Below are positions 24,476 to 33,967 of a DNA stretch of 40,161 bases, piece by piece; the stretch's first letter is position 1, and every line of letters begins with the position of its first letter. The notes beneath the pieces are model-generated. The model searched no databases, was not told the DNA's origin, and saw nothing but the letters and a program-made list of their open reading frames with translations. The stretch covers positions 1 to 40,161 of the forward strand of contig CANFLU010000028.1 of assembly GCA_947447975.1 (NCBI GenBank), given 5' to 3'. The position numbers and the translations under genes are program-made. The DNA comes from Comamonadaceae bacterium (GTDB taxonomy: Bacteria > Pseudomonadota > Gammaproteobacteria > Burkholderiales > Burkholderiaceae_C).

Positions 24476-24958
24476 ATGCACAAAATCCGAATCGGTGAAG
24501 GCTGGGACATCCACGCTTTGGTAGCGGGCCGCGCGCTCATGTTGGGCGGCGTCCAGGTGCCCTATAGCAAAGGCCTGCTGGGCCACTCGGATGCCGATGC
24601 TTTGTTGCACGCGATCACCGATGCACTGCTGGGCGCTGCGGGCATGGGTGACATCGGTACGCATTTTCCGGATACCGATGCAGCGTTCAAAGGTGCAGAC
24701 TCTGCGCTGCTGCTGAAAGAGGCCGCGCGCCTTGTACGTGCGCAGGGCTACACCATCGGCAATGTAGACAGCACCATCATCGCGCAGGCGCCCAAGCTTG
24801 CGCCGCACATCAGCGCGATGCGCGCGCGGATTGCAGAAATTTTGGGCATCGCACCAGACGGTGTAAACGTGAAAGCCAAGACTGCCGAAAAAATGGGGCC
24901 AGTGGGGGAGGGTATGGCGATCGAGGCGCGGGCCGTAGTGCTCTTGCAAGGGGTGTAA
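24476..24958 (+). CDS. ispF: 2-C-methyl-D-erythritol 2,4-cyclodiphosphate synthase
   Basis: Next-but-one enzyme after IspD in the MEP pathway, a trimer that releases CMP and forms the cyclic diphosphate. 160 residues, normal length. Zinc ligands are in [10 protein letters not shown] (Asp, His) and the later [37 protein letters not shown] and [19 protein letters not shown] are hallmark stretches. GAGAAAG precedes the ATG. Co-transcribed with ispD. Confidence 0.97.
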   Translation: MHKIRIGEGWDIHALVAGRALMLGGVQVPYSKGLLGHSDADALLHAITDALLGAAGMGDIGTHFPDTDAAFKGADSALLLKEAARLVRAQGYTIGNVDSTIIAQAPKLAPHISAMRARIAEILGIAPDGVNVKAKTAEKMGPVGEGMAIEARAVVLLQGV

Positions 24959-25097
24959 GCGACGTGTCTCTGGGCTGCTATGCGCACGGCCGCGTGCCTG
25001 AGAATGCCCATTCTTCTTCACGCCTTACTTTGCGCCCCTAGGGTTTCCGTGTGGCGCGTCAAGCGATTTTTTCTGGATGATGAACGTGGGACAAACA

Positions 25098-27284
25098 ATG
25101 CAGCGTTTTTTCTATAGCGGCGCCATGCTGCTTGCGGCACTCTTGATTAACGCCTGCGGGGGTGCTTCGAGCAGCGGTGAGGTAGCAGTGGTGACAGTAA
25201 CTGTCCCGGGAGCGCCAAGTGCGGTGAGCGCCAGCGCAGGCAATAGCGCGGCCACCGTGAGCTTTAGTGCGCCATCCTCCAACGGTGGCGGCGCTATCAG
25301 CAGTTACACCGCGTCTTGCGTGAGCGGTACATCGGCGGCGATAAGCGTCTCGGGAAGCGCCAGCCCCTTAACGGTTTCCGGTTTGACCAATGGCCTGAGC
25401 TACAGCTGTAGTGTGACAGCCACCAATAGCGCAGGTAGCAGCGCCGCGTCGGCGCTTGCGACCGTAACGCCCGCGGCGCCGGCCAGCAATGTGACTTATT
25501 CCACGCCTGCGCCTTTTGTGAATGTGGTTCAGGACGCTTACGCACCAGGAACACCCACGATCGCTAGCAGCTTGGTCAGTAGGGGGCGCTACCTCTTGTC
25601 CGATACCTCTACCGGCGGGAGCGATGCCAATTTCCTGACCATCGTGGACCCTTACAGCGCCACCGCAGGCTACGGCGCAAGTGCAGAAAAAATCACTTCA
25701 GCCAATGCGAGCTACAAAAATTATTTATCCAAGCTGGTGCAGCTGGTCGCGCAGAGTGATGGCTTTTACCGTCTGGACTCGCATCTGCATCCGAATAATT
25801 CCATAGATGCCCGGGCGGCAGAGTCTTATCAGCTAAAGTTTCGCAACAACTTCGGCAATGTGTCAACCAAGTACGGCTATGTTACTTTTAGCTATGACAT
25901 CGCCACCAAAAAATTGCAGGCCAAAAATAGGTACCTCTATGGACTGAACGTCACCAGCACCACCGGCACGGCCAGCTACACCTTGGATACTGGGTTTGCA
26001 GCGAATGACTATTACGTGAAGCTAAGTGGCACTACTTTTATTTTGGTAGCTGGTGCCGCCAATGCGACGCCCCTGTATTTTTTCAATTCTCCGCTGGACC
26101 TGGGTATTCCAAGCTTTATGAATCCTAAACCCGAGGGATTTGTAGATAATCCGGCCGCACCGTTCAAGATCAACGACCGAGCGGCTAGCTTGTTAAGCAC
26201 TATCACCAGCAGCCTGAATTCGACCTATCAAAACCAAGTCATTGCTCCGGGCACCGATAGCACGACGAAGGCCAATGCTGCTGCCATGTTATCGAGCATC
26301 AAAACTGCAGTGGAGGCTAGCGGTGAAACTTTGCGTTATTCGACGGCCTTGTATGCTGCTTTTAGAGATGGGGCGCTGCGCACGAAGCTGGTCAGCGATG
26401 GTATTGCGGACGGCACACCAGGGCAAAACATGGTGCCTTATGTGTATTTCACCAACGAAAAAGATACCTTGGGCAAATACCATCCTTTCATGGTCGTGGT
26501 CAGTTACGGCAACCAGTCCTCGCCCAATGGATTGAAGGATATTCCCAGACCGCCAGGCGATGGACTCACGACCAAGTATGAAACCCAAGCGGTGACGCGT
26601 TTTTCCAATCTGGAGGCGTATATCACCGCCATACCCATGAAAAATTATGGTCAAGTCAGCGTGCTCACGGACAACACACTGACGCGCAGCCTCTGGAGTG
26701 ACGTGAATGGCACGGTGAACGGGCGCAGTGTTTCCAAAGACGTATACAGCTATGCAGATACGGCGGATAACGGATTGCTGATCGACGGTTCGGTCATGTT
26801 TCCGATGTTCAACAATACGCTGATGCCATCGCACCTTCTGGGCGAGTTGTCGGCGAGCGGCTGCCATGTTGGACGTGGCGGCGGTGGACCCCATTGTCAT
26901 GCAGACGGCTACCAATCGGGCTACGCATTGGCTTTGTATAACGATAGTGATTACCTCAACATGACACATCCCCCGCTTATCGGATTCGGCTATGACGGCA
27001 TCGCCCTGTTCGGCATTTACCGCAACACGGACACTGCCATGTTGGGCAAAGGCACCGCACTGGATAGCTTCGGAGCCCATGACCATGACGGCATCGGCTA
27101 CCACTACCACGCGCACACAGTGCCAAATTACCAACCGGAAGCCAGTGCGGATACAACCTATAAATCCACGCTCCATGTACTCATGAAAGGCGCTTACATT
27201 GGCAAGACCGCATCCATTCCATTTTTTAGGCAAAACGCTAGTTTCAATAACAACAAATACCTAGGTGGGACCGTTGCGCCCTAA
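25098..27284 (+). CDS. YHYH-domain lipoprotein with fibronectin-III domain
   Basis: 728-residue surface or periplasmic lipoprotein. MQRFFYSGAMLLAALLINAC is a clean lipoprotein signal (Cys20). One fibronectin-III-like domain follows (VPGAPSAVSASAGNSAATVS to TNSAGSSAASAL). The long middle part is unrecognised. Near the C-terminus the His-rich stretch has GGGGPHCHADGYQSGYAL, GFGYDGIALFGIY and GAHDHDGIGYHYHAHTV, the YHYH domain, probably metal-binding, function unknown. I choose the ATG at 25098, with GGGA six bases before it, over tandem ATGs from 25077 with no ribosome site. The gene overlaps the next by about 20 bases, so the two products may work together. Confidence 0.85.
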   Translation: MQRFFYSGAMLLAALLINACGGASSSGEVAVVTVTVPGAPSAVSASAGNSAATVSFSAPSSNGGGAISSYTASCVSGTSAAISVSGSASPLTVSGLTNGLSYSCSVTATNSAGSSAASALATVTPAAPASNVTYSTPAPFVNVVQDAYAPGTPTIASSLVSRGRYLLSDTSTGGSDANFLTIVDPYSATAGYGASAEKITSANASYKNYLSKLVQLVAQSDGFYRLDSHLHPNNSIDARAAESYQLKFRNNFGNVSTKYGYVTFSYDIATKKLQAKNRYLYGLNVTSTTGTASYTLDTGFAANDYYVKLSGTTFILVAGAANATPLYFFNSPLDLGIPSFMNPKPEGFVDNPAAPFKINDRAASLLSTITSSLNSTYQNQVIAPGTDSTTKANAAAMLSSIKTAVEASGETLRYSTALYAAFRDGALRTKLVSDGIADGTPGQNMVPYVYFTNEKDTLGKYHPFMVVVSYGNQSSPNGLKDIPRPPGDGLTTKYETQAVTRFSNLEAYITAIPMKNYGQVSVLTDNTLTRSLWSDVNGTVNGRSVSKDVYSYADTADNGLLIDGSVMFPMFNNTLMPSHLLGELSASGCHVGRGGGGPHCHADGYQSGYALALYNDSDYLNMTHPPLIGFGYDGIALFGIYRNTDTAMLGKGTALDSFGAHDHDGIGYHYHAHTVPNYQPEASADTTYKSTLHVLMKGAYIGKTASIPFFRQNASFNNNKYLGGTVAP

Positions 27285-27876
27285 TAGGTCGGGTGGGCAT
27301 ACGCGGCGACGCCTGGTGTTGGCCGCTGGCGCAGGCCTAGGTCTGGCAGCCTTCGGCGCTTTGGTTTCGGCGCAGAGCGTGGCGCACCCCAACACATTGG
27401 CCATCGTCCCTGAGGACGGAAACAATCTGGCATTTCAATTCAGTCTGAATGTGCCGCAAGTGCTGCACCAGTTGCTGTCTCCCAGCACGCCCTTCCCCGC
27501 ATTTTTGCAAAACTACGCGCACATGCCACCTGCTGCTTGGGCTGTGGACCTGCAAAAAGCCAAAGCCAAGCTGGCGTCGGGCGGGGTGTTGACTTTGCCG
27601 GGTGGTCGTCCCATCCGTTTGCAATCTTGGCAATGGCCGGATCCCGATGCGATGGCGCAAAGCCTCAAGGCGCAGGAGCTAATCCTCCAGATGGCGGAGC
27701 CGTCACGGCCGCATCTGGACCCGGTACGGGTGCTAGCGCGCTTGCAGACGCCTGGGCCCATCCATCAAGCGCAGTTGCAACTGCCTTCGGCCCTGTATCC
27801 GATAGAGGTCACCATCAAAACCGACACTTTCTGGCTCACCTCGCAGATACCCTTGGCCAGGGTCACGTTCCCCTAG
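27265..27876 (+). CDS. Tat-exported protein of unknown function, partner of the YHYH lipoprotein
   Basis: About 200 residues, not recognised. The N-terminus has TRRRLVLAAGAGLGLAAFG, a twin-arginine-type signal, with cleavage likely near VSAQS. The mature part has NTLAIVPEDGNNLAFQFSLN and ends in a region rich in beta-strand-like stretches (IEVTIKTDTFWL). There are no cysteines and no motif I can name. The frame opens at GTG 27265 inside the YHYH gene; a TTG at 27274 with AGGTGGG before it is an equally good start. The overlap suggests co-translation. It is convergent with the dehydrogenase gene after 17 bases. Confidence 0.7.
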   Translation: MGPLRPNRSGGHTRRRLVLAAGAGLGLAAFGALVSAQSVAHPNTLAIVPEDGNNLAFQFSLNVPQVLHQLLSPSTPFPAFLQNYAHMPPAAWAVDLQKAKAKLASGGVLTLPGGRPIRLQSWQWPDPDAMAQSLKAQELILQMAEPSRPHLDPVRVLARLQTPGPIHQAQLQLPSALYPIEVTIKTDTFWLTSQIPLARVTFP

Positions 27877-27893
27877 CTGGGCGCTAGAAAGGC

Positions 27894-28664
27894 CTATTGC
27901 GCCGCCCAGCCTCCGTCCATATTCCAGGCTACGCCGCGCACATTGTCGGCGGCGGTAGAGCATAAAAACACGGCCAACGCGCCCAGTTCTTCGGGGGTAG
28001 TGAATTGCAATGAAGGCTCTTTTTCAGCCAGTAACTGGCGTTTCGCTTCTTCATTACTGATGCCTAACGCAGCGGCTTTGGCATCCACTTGTTTTTGCAC
28101 CAAGGGCGTGAGCACCCAACCGGGGCAAATTGCATTGCAGGTGACGCCGCTGGTGGCGTTTTCCAGCGCAGTGACTTTGGTCAGGCCGACCAAGCCGTGC
28201 TTGGCCGCTACATAGGCCGACTTTTCAGCGGAGGCGACCAGTCCGTGCACCGAGGCGATATTCAGGATACGGCCCCAGTTACGCGCCTGCATGCCTGGCA
28301 GCGCAAAGCGGCTGGCGTGAAAAGCGCTGCTCAGGTTGATTGCGATGACCGCATCCCAGCGCTCGGGTGGGAAATTTTCCACGCGGGCCACATGCTGGAT
28401 CCCCGCGTTGTTCACCAATACATCGACGCTGCCAAACGTGGTCTCGGCGTGGCGCACCATGGCTTCGATCTCATGCGGCTTGGACATATCCGCGCCGTGG
28501 TAGCTCACTTGCACGCCTAGGGCCTTCACCTGAGCCACAGCGGCGTCCACTTCGCCAAAGCCGTTCATCACGAGGTTGGCGCCTTGGGCCGCCAGGGCCT
28601 TGGCCAGGCCCAGGCCGATGCCGCTGGTGGATCCGGTGACTAGGGCGGTTTTGCCTTTAAGCAT
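27894..28664 (-). CDS. bdhA: 3-hydroxybutyrate dehydrogenase (short-chain dehydrogenase)
   Basis: 256-residue SDR enzyme that oxidises 3-hydroxybutyrate to acetoacetate with NAD+, used in mobilising polyhydroxybutyrate. Cofactor loop VTGSTSGIGLGLA, VLVNNAGIQHV, catalytic Ser in LNIASVHGLVAS and YVAAKHGLVGLTK (Tyr, Lys). The features AICPGWVLTPLVQKQ and a lid with EEAKRQLLAEKEPS are typical of BdhA. GGAGAA ends 6 bases before the ATG at 28664. The ATG six bases upstream directly abuts it and is less likely. A related acetoacetyl-CoA reductase is less likely because of the BdhA lid motif. Confidence 0.93.
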   Translation of the reverse strand: MLKGKTALVTGSTSGIGLGLAKALAAQGANLVMNGFGEVDAAVAQVKALGVQVSYHGADMSKPHEIEAMVRHAETTFGSVDVLVNNAGIQHVARVENFPPERWDAVIAINLSSAFHASRFALPGMQARNWGRILNIASVHGLVASAEKSAYVAAKHGLVGLTKVTALENATSGVTCNAICPGWVLTPLVQKQVDAKAAALGISNEEAKRQLLAEKEPSLQFTTPEELGALAVFLCSTAADNVRGVAWNMDGGWAAQ

Positions 28665-28773
28665 AAGCATTTCTCCAATTCAATTGCTGGGTACGATTAG
28701 GATGTAGCCATTATCGAGGGCCTGCGCTACGCGCCCCTTACGGCCACCCACCAAGCCTTGCGCTATTTGACTT

Positions 28774-29670
28774 ATGCAACCTGAACTGCTCTACCTCGAT
28801 TGCACCGCCCCGGTGCCCCACCGCATGGCCTATTGGCAATGGGGCGACCCGCAAGCCAGCCACACCATCGTCTGCGTGCACGGCCTTTCGCGCCAGGGGC
28901 GGGACTTTGATGTGTTGGCACAGGCTTTGGTCGAACGCTCCACAAGCCCGCTGCGCATCGTCTGCCCCGACGTGGTGGGCCGTGGCAAAAGCGATTATTT
29001 GGCTGATCCGCAAGGCTACCAATTGCCCACCTATGTGGCCGATATGTTGCAATTGGTGGCCCAGCTCAAGCCTAGCACGCTGGATTGGGTCGGCACCAGC
29101 ATGGGCGGCTTGATCGGCATGCTGCTCTGCGCCTATGCGCCCTCGGTAGGCGCGTCGGTGCGCCGATTGGTGCTGAACGATGTAGGCCCGGTGATTCAGT
29201 GGCAGGCGCTGCAACGCATCGGCCAGTACCTGGGCAAAAGCGGGCAGTTCGCCACCGTGCAAGAAGCGGCTGATGCCATGTGGGCTATTAGCAGCAGCTT
29301 TGGCTCGCATACCCCTGCGCAATGGCTGGCGCTGTCGCAGTCCATGCTCAAGCCCGTGCCCGCCCCGCAAGGTGGCACGGCTTTTGTGCTGCATTACGAC
29401 CCGGCCATTGCGCTGCCCTTTGGCAGCACCACCGAGCAGCAAGGCAAAGAAGGCGAATCGCTGTTGTGGCAAGCCTACGATGCCATCAGCGCGCAGACCT
29501 TGTTGCTGCGTGGTGCGCAGTCCGATTTGTTGTCGGCAGCTACCGCGCAGCAAATGACGCAACGCGGCCCAAAGGCACAGTTAGTGGAGTTTGCAGGCGT
29601 GGGTCACGCGCCTACTTTGATCGCGTCCGATCAGGTGGACACTGTCGCCAACTTTGTGCTGGCTGCTTGA
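28774..29670 (+). CDS. Alpha/beta hydrolase
   Basis: 298-residue serine hydrolase. Oxyanion motif VCVHGLSRQGRDFD, then CPDVVGRGKSDYL, nucleophile elbow GTSMGGLIGML with Ser, and the catalytic His in GVGHAPTLIASDQ. The overall pattern is that of lactonase/esterase-like hydrolases, often annotated as such without known substrate. It ends 22 bases before the RelA gene and probably shares a transcript with it. Divergent from bdhA. Confidence 0.9.
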   Translation: MQPELLYLDCTAPVPHRMAYWQWGDPQASHTIVCVHGLSRQGRDFDVLAQALVERSTSPLRIVCPDVVGRGKSDYLADPQGYQLPTYVADMLQLVAQLKPSTLDWVGTSMGGLIGMLLCAYAPSVGASVRRLVLNDVGPVIQWQALQRIGQYLGKSGQFATVQEAADAMWAISSSFGSHTPAQWLALSQSMLKPVPAPQGGTAFVLHYDPAIALPFGSTTEQQGKEGESLLWQAYDAISAQTLLLRGAQSDLLSAATAQQMTQRGPKAQLVEFAGVGHAPTLIASDQVDTVANFVLAA

Positions 29671-29692
29671 GGGAACGCCCACCTTTCTTCCC

Positions 29693-31903
29693 ATGAACGC
29701 CGCTATCGATTCCTTGCCTGTGCAGGCGGACGCGCTAGCGCGGGCCCGTGCGTTTGCCGAGCCCTTGCTCGCCAGCGCGCACTTGGATACTGCCGAAAAC
29801 ATGCTCGACCACGCGGACGCGGTCGCGGCGATATTGCGCGGTATCGGCGGCTCAGAGGCCATGCAAGCGGCCAGCTACCTGGTCTATGCCAGCGAGCACC
29901 TGAATAAACCGCACGAAGTCATTAGCAAAGCCTTTGGCGAAAACTTTGCGGACCTGGCGCAAGAGACCACCAAGCTAGTGCGCTTACAGCGCATGGCGCG
30001 CATGGCGCAAAACGCCGCCAGCCGCGCTGGCCAAGCCGCACCCATGGCCCAAACCGCTGCCGCGCAAACCGAAAGCGTGCGCAAAATGCTGCTGGCTTTC
30101 TCGCGCGATTTGCGCGTCGTCATGCTGCGTCTGGCTTCGCGCTTGCAAACCCTGCGCCATTTCGCGGCCAGTAAATTGCCAGTTCCGCCGGGGCTGGCTG
30201 CCGAATCCCTGCAAGTGTTTGCTCCCCTGGCCAATCGCCTGGGTATTTGGGACATCAAGTGGGAAATCGAAGACCTGGCCTTTCGGTTTTTAGAGCCCGA
30301 CATCTACCGCGAAGTGGCCGGCTGGCTGGATCAAAAACGCATTGCCCGTGAAGTGGCGGTGGAGCAGGTGCGCCAAAACCTGGCCGATGAATTGCAAGCC
30401 CAGGGTCTGCAAGCGCAAGTGCAAGGTCGGCCTAAACACATTTACAGCATTGTCAAAAAAATGCGCGGCAAGTCCTTGGACTTTGCGCAGGTGTACGACA
30501 TTCGCGCGCTGCGCGTCATCGTGCCCTCGGTGCCCGATTGTTATGCCGCGCTCAGCTGGGTGCACAGCCGCTTTACGCCCGTCACCGAAGAGTTTGACGA
30601 CTACATCGCCCGTCCTAAAGCCAATGGCTATCAATCGCTGCATACCGTGGTGCGCGATGGGGCGGGGCAGGCTATCGAAGTGCAAATCCGTACCACCGCC
30701 ATGCACCAGCATTCTGAGCATGGCGTGGCCGCGCACTGGGTATACAAAGAAGCCGGTGCTAAGGGGTACAGTGGCGTATCTGCCAGCGGCTCCTATGAAG
30801 CCAAGATCGCGGTACTGCGCCAACTGCTGGCCTGGGAGCGCGAGTTGTCCGGCGCAGTGGCACAGTCCGCTGGCGCACCGGGCGCAGGCGATGCGGCGCT
30901 GCTGGAGGATCGCATTTATGTGCTCACGCCGGACGCGGCCATTGTGGAACTAGCGCAGGGCGCCACGCCGATTGACTTCGCCTACAGCGTACACACCAAC
31001 CTGGGCCACCGCTGCCGCGGCGCGCGGGTCGATGGCGTGCTGGTGCCACTGAACACGCCACTCAAAAACGGCCAGACCGTGGAGGTGACGACGGTCAAAG
31101 AAGGCGGTCCCTCGCGCGACTGGCTGAACCTGGAGCTGGGCTTTTTGGTCAGCCACCGGGCACGCGCCAAAGTGCGGGCCTATTTCAACGCTTTGGCTCT
31201 AGACCAGACCGTAGCCAAGGGCCGCGAGGCGGTCGAAAAAATTTTGCAGCGCGAAGGCAAAACCGCGCGCAAGCTGGACGACTTGGCGAGCCAACTGGGC
31301 TTTCAGAGCGCCGACGATTTGTTTGAAGTGGTGGGCAAAGACGAGTTTTCGCTGCGCAATATCGAAATCTTGCTGCGCCCGCCCGAGCCCGCGCCCGATG
31401 CGGACGAGGTCGTCCACCTGAAAAAACCACGCGCCGCGCCTACGGGCAAAGGCGGCGTGCTGGTGGTGGGTGTGGACTCGCTGATGACGCAACTGGCCAA
31501 ATGCTGCAAGCCCGCGCCACCCGATGTGATCAGCGGCTTTGTTACGCGCGGCAAAGGCGTCAGCGTGCACCGCGCCGATTGCTCCAATCTGCGCAACATG
31601 GTCCAACGCAGCGGCGACCGCGTCATCGAAGTGCAATGGGGCCCGTCCACCGGGGCGGCCACCGGCGGCAGCGTGTATCCGGTGGACGTGTCCGTAGAAG
31701 CCGTGGACCGCCAAGGCCTGCTGCGCGACATCTCCGAAGTCTTTGCCAAGGAAAAAATGAACGTCATCGGCGTGCAAACCCAAAGCGTCAAAGGCGTCGC
31801 CTGGATGACCTTCACCATCGAAGTCGCTGACTCTGGGCGCTTGGGCAAGGTACTGGGGACGATTGGCGGCTTGACGGGGGTAAGGGCGGCAAGGCGGAGA
31901 TAG
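29693..31903 (+). CDS. relA: RelA-type (p)ppGpp synthetase
   Basis: 736-residue stringent-response enzyme. The N-terminal hydrolase region is degenerate: where SpoT has the HD motif HDVIED, this protein reads YLVYASEHL, so it should only synthesise. The synthetase has KMRGKSLDFAQVYDIRALRV and EFDDYIARPKANGYQSLHT, the EFDDY signature of monofunctional RelA. TGS domain (IYVLTPDAAIVELAQGATPI), a zinc-finger/CC-like part with CCKPAPPDVISG and a C-terminal ACT domain (YPVDVSVEAVDRQGLLRD) follow. I take the ATG at 29693; the frame is open 13 codons further but that part overlaps the hydrolase gene. Confidence 0.95.
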   Translation: MNAAIDSLPVQADALARARAFAEPLLASAHLDTAENMLDHADAVAAILRGIGGSEAMQAASYLVYASEHLNKPHEVISKAFGENFADLAQETTKLVRLQRMARMAQNAASRAGQAAPMAQTAAAQTESVRKMLLAFSRDLRVVMLRLASRLQTLRHFAASKLPVPPGLAAESLQVFAPLANRLGIWDIKWEIEDLAFRFLEPDIYREVAGWLDQKRIAREVAVEQVRQNLADELQAQGLQAQVQGRPKHIYSIVKKMRGKSLDFAQVYDIRALRVIVPSVPDCYAALSWVHSRFTPVTEEFDDYIARPKANGYQSLHTVVRDGAGQAIEVQIRTTAMHQHSEHGVAAHWVYKEAGAKGYSGVSASGSYEAKIAVLRQLLAWERELSGAVAQSAGAPGAGDAALLEDRIYVLTPDAAIVELAQGATPIDFAYSVHTNLGHRCRGARVDGVLVPLNTPLKNGQTVEVTTVKEGGPSRDWLNLELGFLVSHRARAKVRAYFNALALDQTVAKGREAVEKILQREGKTARKLDDLASQLGFQSADDLFEVVGKDEFSLRNIEILLRPPEPAPDADEVVHLKKPRAAPTGKGGVLVVGVDSLMTQLAKCCKPAPPDVISGFVTRGKGVSVHRADCSNLRNMVQRSGDRVIEVQWGPSTGAATGGSVYPVDVSVEAVDRQGLLRDISEVFAKEKMNVIGVQTQSVKGVAWMTFTIEVADSGRLGKVLGTIGGLTGVRAARRR

Positions 31904-32028
31904 TCACATCGCTAACTTTTCGGGTGGACCCGTCGCGCAAAGGGTTGTTTATTTGCGGCTATTTTCTTAGCGAGGCGGAGTTGGGTTGGTGGTTGAAGTT
32001 GCCTCTTGAGCAGTGACGAAGTGGACGT

Positions 32029-32688
32029 TCACTGCGTCCCAAAAATCCTATCCCCCGCATCCCCCAAGCCCGGCAGGATGTAGCCGTGTTCATTGAGTTC
32101 GCGGTCGACGGCGGCGGTGTAAATTTCTACATCGGGGTGCGCTTCGTGCAAGGTGTTGATGCCCACCGGGGCGGTGAGCAGGCACATGAATTTGATGGAC
32201 TTGGGCTTGCATTGTTTGATGCGTGTAATCGCCGCTACGGCCGAATTGCCGGTGGCCAGCATCGGGTCCACCACCACCACGTCGCGGGACTCCATGTCTT
32301 TGGGCATCTTGAAGTAATACTCCACCGCTTGCAGGGTTTCGTGGTCGCGGTACAGGCCAATATGGCCCACGCGCGCGCCGGGCACGACGTTCAGCATGCC
32401 GTCCAAAATGCCGTTGCCCGCGCGCAGAATGGAGACAAACACCAGCTTTTTGCCGTCGATCATCTTGGCTTGCATCACTTCCAGCGGCGTTTCTATTTGC
32501 ACATCCTGGGTCGCCATATCACGCGTCACCTCATAGGCCATCAGGCTGCTCAGTTCATTGAGCAGGCTGCGAAAGCTGTTGGTACTGGCCTCTTTTTTGC
32601 GCATCAGCGTGAGCTTGTGCTGCACCAGCGGGTGGTCGATCAGGTGGACATGGGGCAGGGCGGCGGGGGAGATGGCAACATTAGTCAT
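32029..32688 (-). CDS. upp: Uracil phosphoribosyltransferase
   Basis: Salvages uracil with PRPP to UMP. 219 residues. [18 protein letters not shown] opens the family; [16 protein letters not shown] is the dimer/active-site region; [17 protein letters not shown] is the PRPP-binding loop; and [16 protein letters not shown] is the uracil-binding C-terminus. I start at the ATG at 32688 ([16 protein letters not shown]). The gene follows the beta-propeller gene on the same strand at 92 bases, but no functional link is apparent. Confidence 0.96.
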   Translation of the reverse strand: MTNVAISPAALPHVHLIDHPLVQHKLTLMRKKEASTNSFRSLLNELSSLMAYEVTRDMATQDVQIETPLEVMQAKMIDGKKLVFVSILRAGNGILDGMLNVVPGARVGHIGLYRDHETLQAVEYYFKMPKDMESRDVVVVDPMLATGNSAVAAITRIKQCKPKSIKFMCLLTAPVGINTLHEAHPDVEIYTAAVDRELNEHGYILPGLGDAGDRIFGTQ

Positions 32689-32780
32689 GGCTGGGCGGTC
32701 AAAATGGTGAAGGGGCGCGCCCCGGATGGGCAAACTCTAACCCATAGTCCCGCACCCGGTGCCGGGAGGCCGCCATCGGC

Positions 32781-33935
32781 TTAAGGGCTGGCCTTGGGTT
32801 TCCAGTCGCGAAACACGTCAATGTCTACCCCGTCCGGGTAATTGAGCAGGCCCGGTTTAAAGCCTTTTTCGCCTTTGCGCCCGTACTGCCAGATGATTTT
32901 TTTCGTTGCGCGGTCGATGACGATCACGCGGTCGTTCAGGTCATCCACCACCAAAATATCGCCCGTCAGCGGCAGCTCGCGGGCGATGGAGCAATGGTCC
33001 AGACTGGCTTCGCCGCTGGAGACAAAGTATTCCCACACGATTTTTCCGTTGGCCGGGTCAAAAATCACGACCCGCCCGGGTTTAGAAAAATCGGCCACGA
33101 TGATGTGCTGTCCATTGGGCGTGGGAAAGGCGTCTGAGGGGTAACGGATATGGGGCGCCTGCACGCTCCAGACCACCTGCCCGCCGCGCGTCATCCGGGT
33201 GATGCGTGCCCCGGTAATCTCCGACACCAGAATGTCGCCATTGTCCAGGGGCGTAGCCCCATTGGGGTAGGCCAGTTCCTTGGGCGGATTGTGCGCACAG
33301 CGGCCCGGCGTGCCCCATTGGGTGGTGATGGCATGGGTTTGCGGGTCTATGATCAAGACGCGGCAATTGCGGATGTCGGCGGTCAAAAACTTCCCGTCGG
33401 CCAACAGGTGCGCGTCGTCCGGATAGTTCAGCAGGCCCGCGCCTTTGCCCCGCGTATCGGGCACGCCGTAGGTCCAGGTAATTTGTCGCTGGGCGTAGTC
33501 CACGATATGGACATCGAAGTTATCCTCTTCGCTCACCGCCAACTGGCTGCCATCGGCAGAAAAATTCACGTCCTCATTGCCCCGGTAGAGCTTGAGGCTG
33601 GGCGAGGGAAATTCCCAGACGATGCGCTTGTCTGGCGCGATTTCTATCAAGCGGTTGTTGCGCCTATCGGCGATCACGATGGGGTAGGGCAAGGGCTTGC
33701 CCCAGGAAGCCACGGGCTTGGCGCGGTTGCCGGTAATCGGCGGAATCGGTGGCAGCACCGCGCCGCTCGAGACCTGCCCAGCCCCTCGCATCGCAGCGCT
33801 GACTTGTACCGGCACACCGCTGCTTTGGGCGATAGCCGCAGAGATCAGCGCAGACAACAAGGCGCCCAGGACGATGGATGGTGCGCTACCCCGTGTGCGC
33901 GATGTTGTAAGGGTCACCCTTTGGGAGGTCTGCAT
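32781..33935 (-). CDS. Exported beta-propeller protein (NHL/PQQ-like repeats), function unknown
   Basis: 384 residues. A signal peptide (SIVLGALLSALISAAIAQ) is followed by about six repeats of 45-50 residues built around a motif such as PIVIADRRNNRLIEI, KIVWEYFVSSG and NGDILVSEITGARITRM, as in NHL or PQQ-like propellers (compare arylsulfotransferase-type ones). Acidic and Asn residues recur at the turns, but I see no catalytic motif. Probably a periplasmic scaffold or sugar/ligand-binding propeller. It stands 32 bases after the carbonic anhydrase gene, so the two may form an operon. Confidence 0.8.
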   Translation of the reverse strand: MQTSQRVTLTTSRTRGSAPSIVLGALLSALISAAIAQSSGVPVQVSAAMRGAGQVSSGAVLPPIPPITGNRAKPVASWGKPLPYPIVIADRRNNRLIEIAPDKRIVWEFPSPSLKLYRGNEDVNFSADGSQLAVSEEDNFDVHIVDYAQRQITWTYGVPDTRGKGAGLLNYPDDAHLLADGKFLTADIRNCRVLIIDPQTHAITTQWGTPGRCAHNPPKELAYPNGATPLDNGDILVSEITGARITRMTRGGQVVWSVQAPHIRYPSDAFPTPNGQHIIVADFSKPGRVVIFDPANGKIVWEYFVSSGEASLDHCSIARELPLTGDILVVDDLNDRVIVIDRATKKIIWQYGRKGEKGFKPGLLNYPDGVDIDVFRDWKPKASP

Positions 33936-33967
33936 AGGCTTGCTTGAGGTAAACCACTCGGCGGCGC

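Noticed and set aside
24978..24993. GC-rich hairpin after ispF as terminator
   Set aside because: Stem of only five pairs and no T-run; too weak to call.
26289..27233. 314-codon minus-strand frame inside the YHYH gene
   Set aside because: Val/Ile/Arg-rich, no motif, antisense to a gene with signal peptide and recognised domain.
33150..33947. 265-codon plus-strand frame opposite the beta-propeller gene
   Set aside because: No ribosome site or family likeness; antisense shadow.
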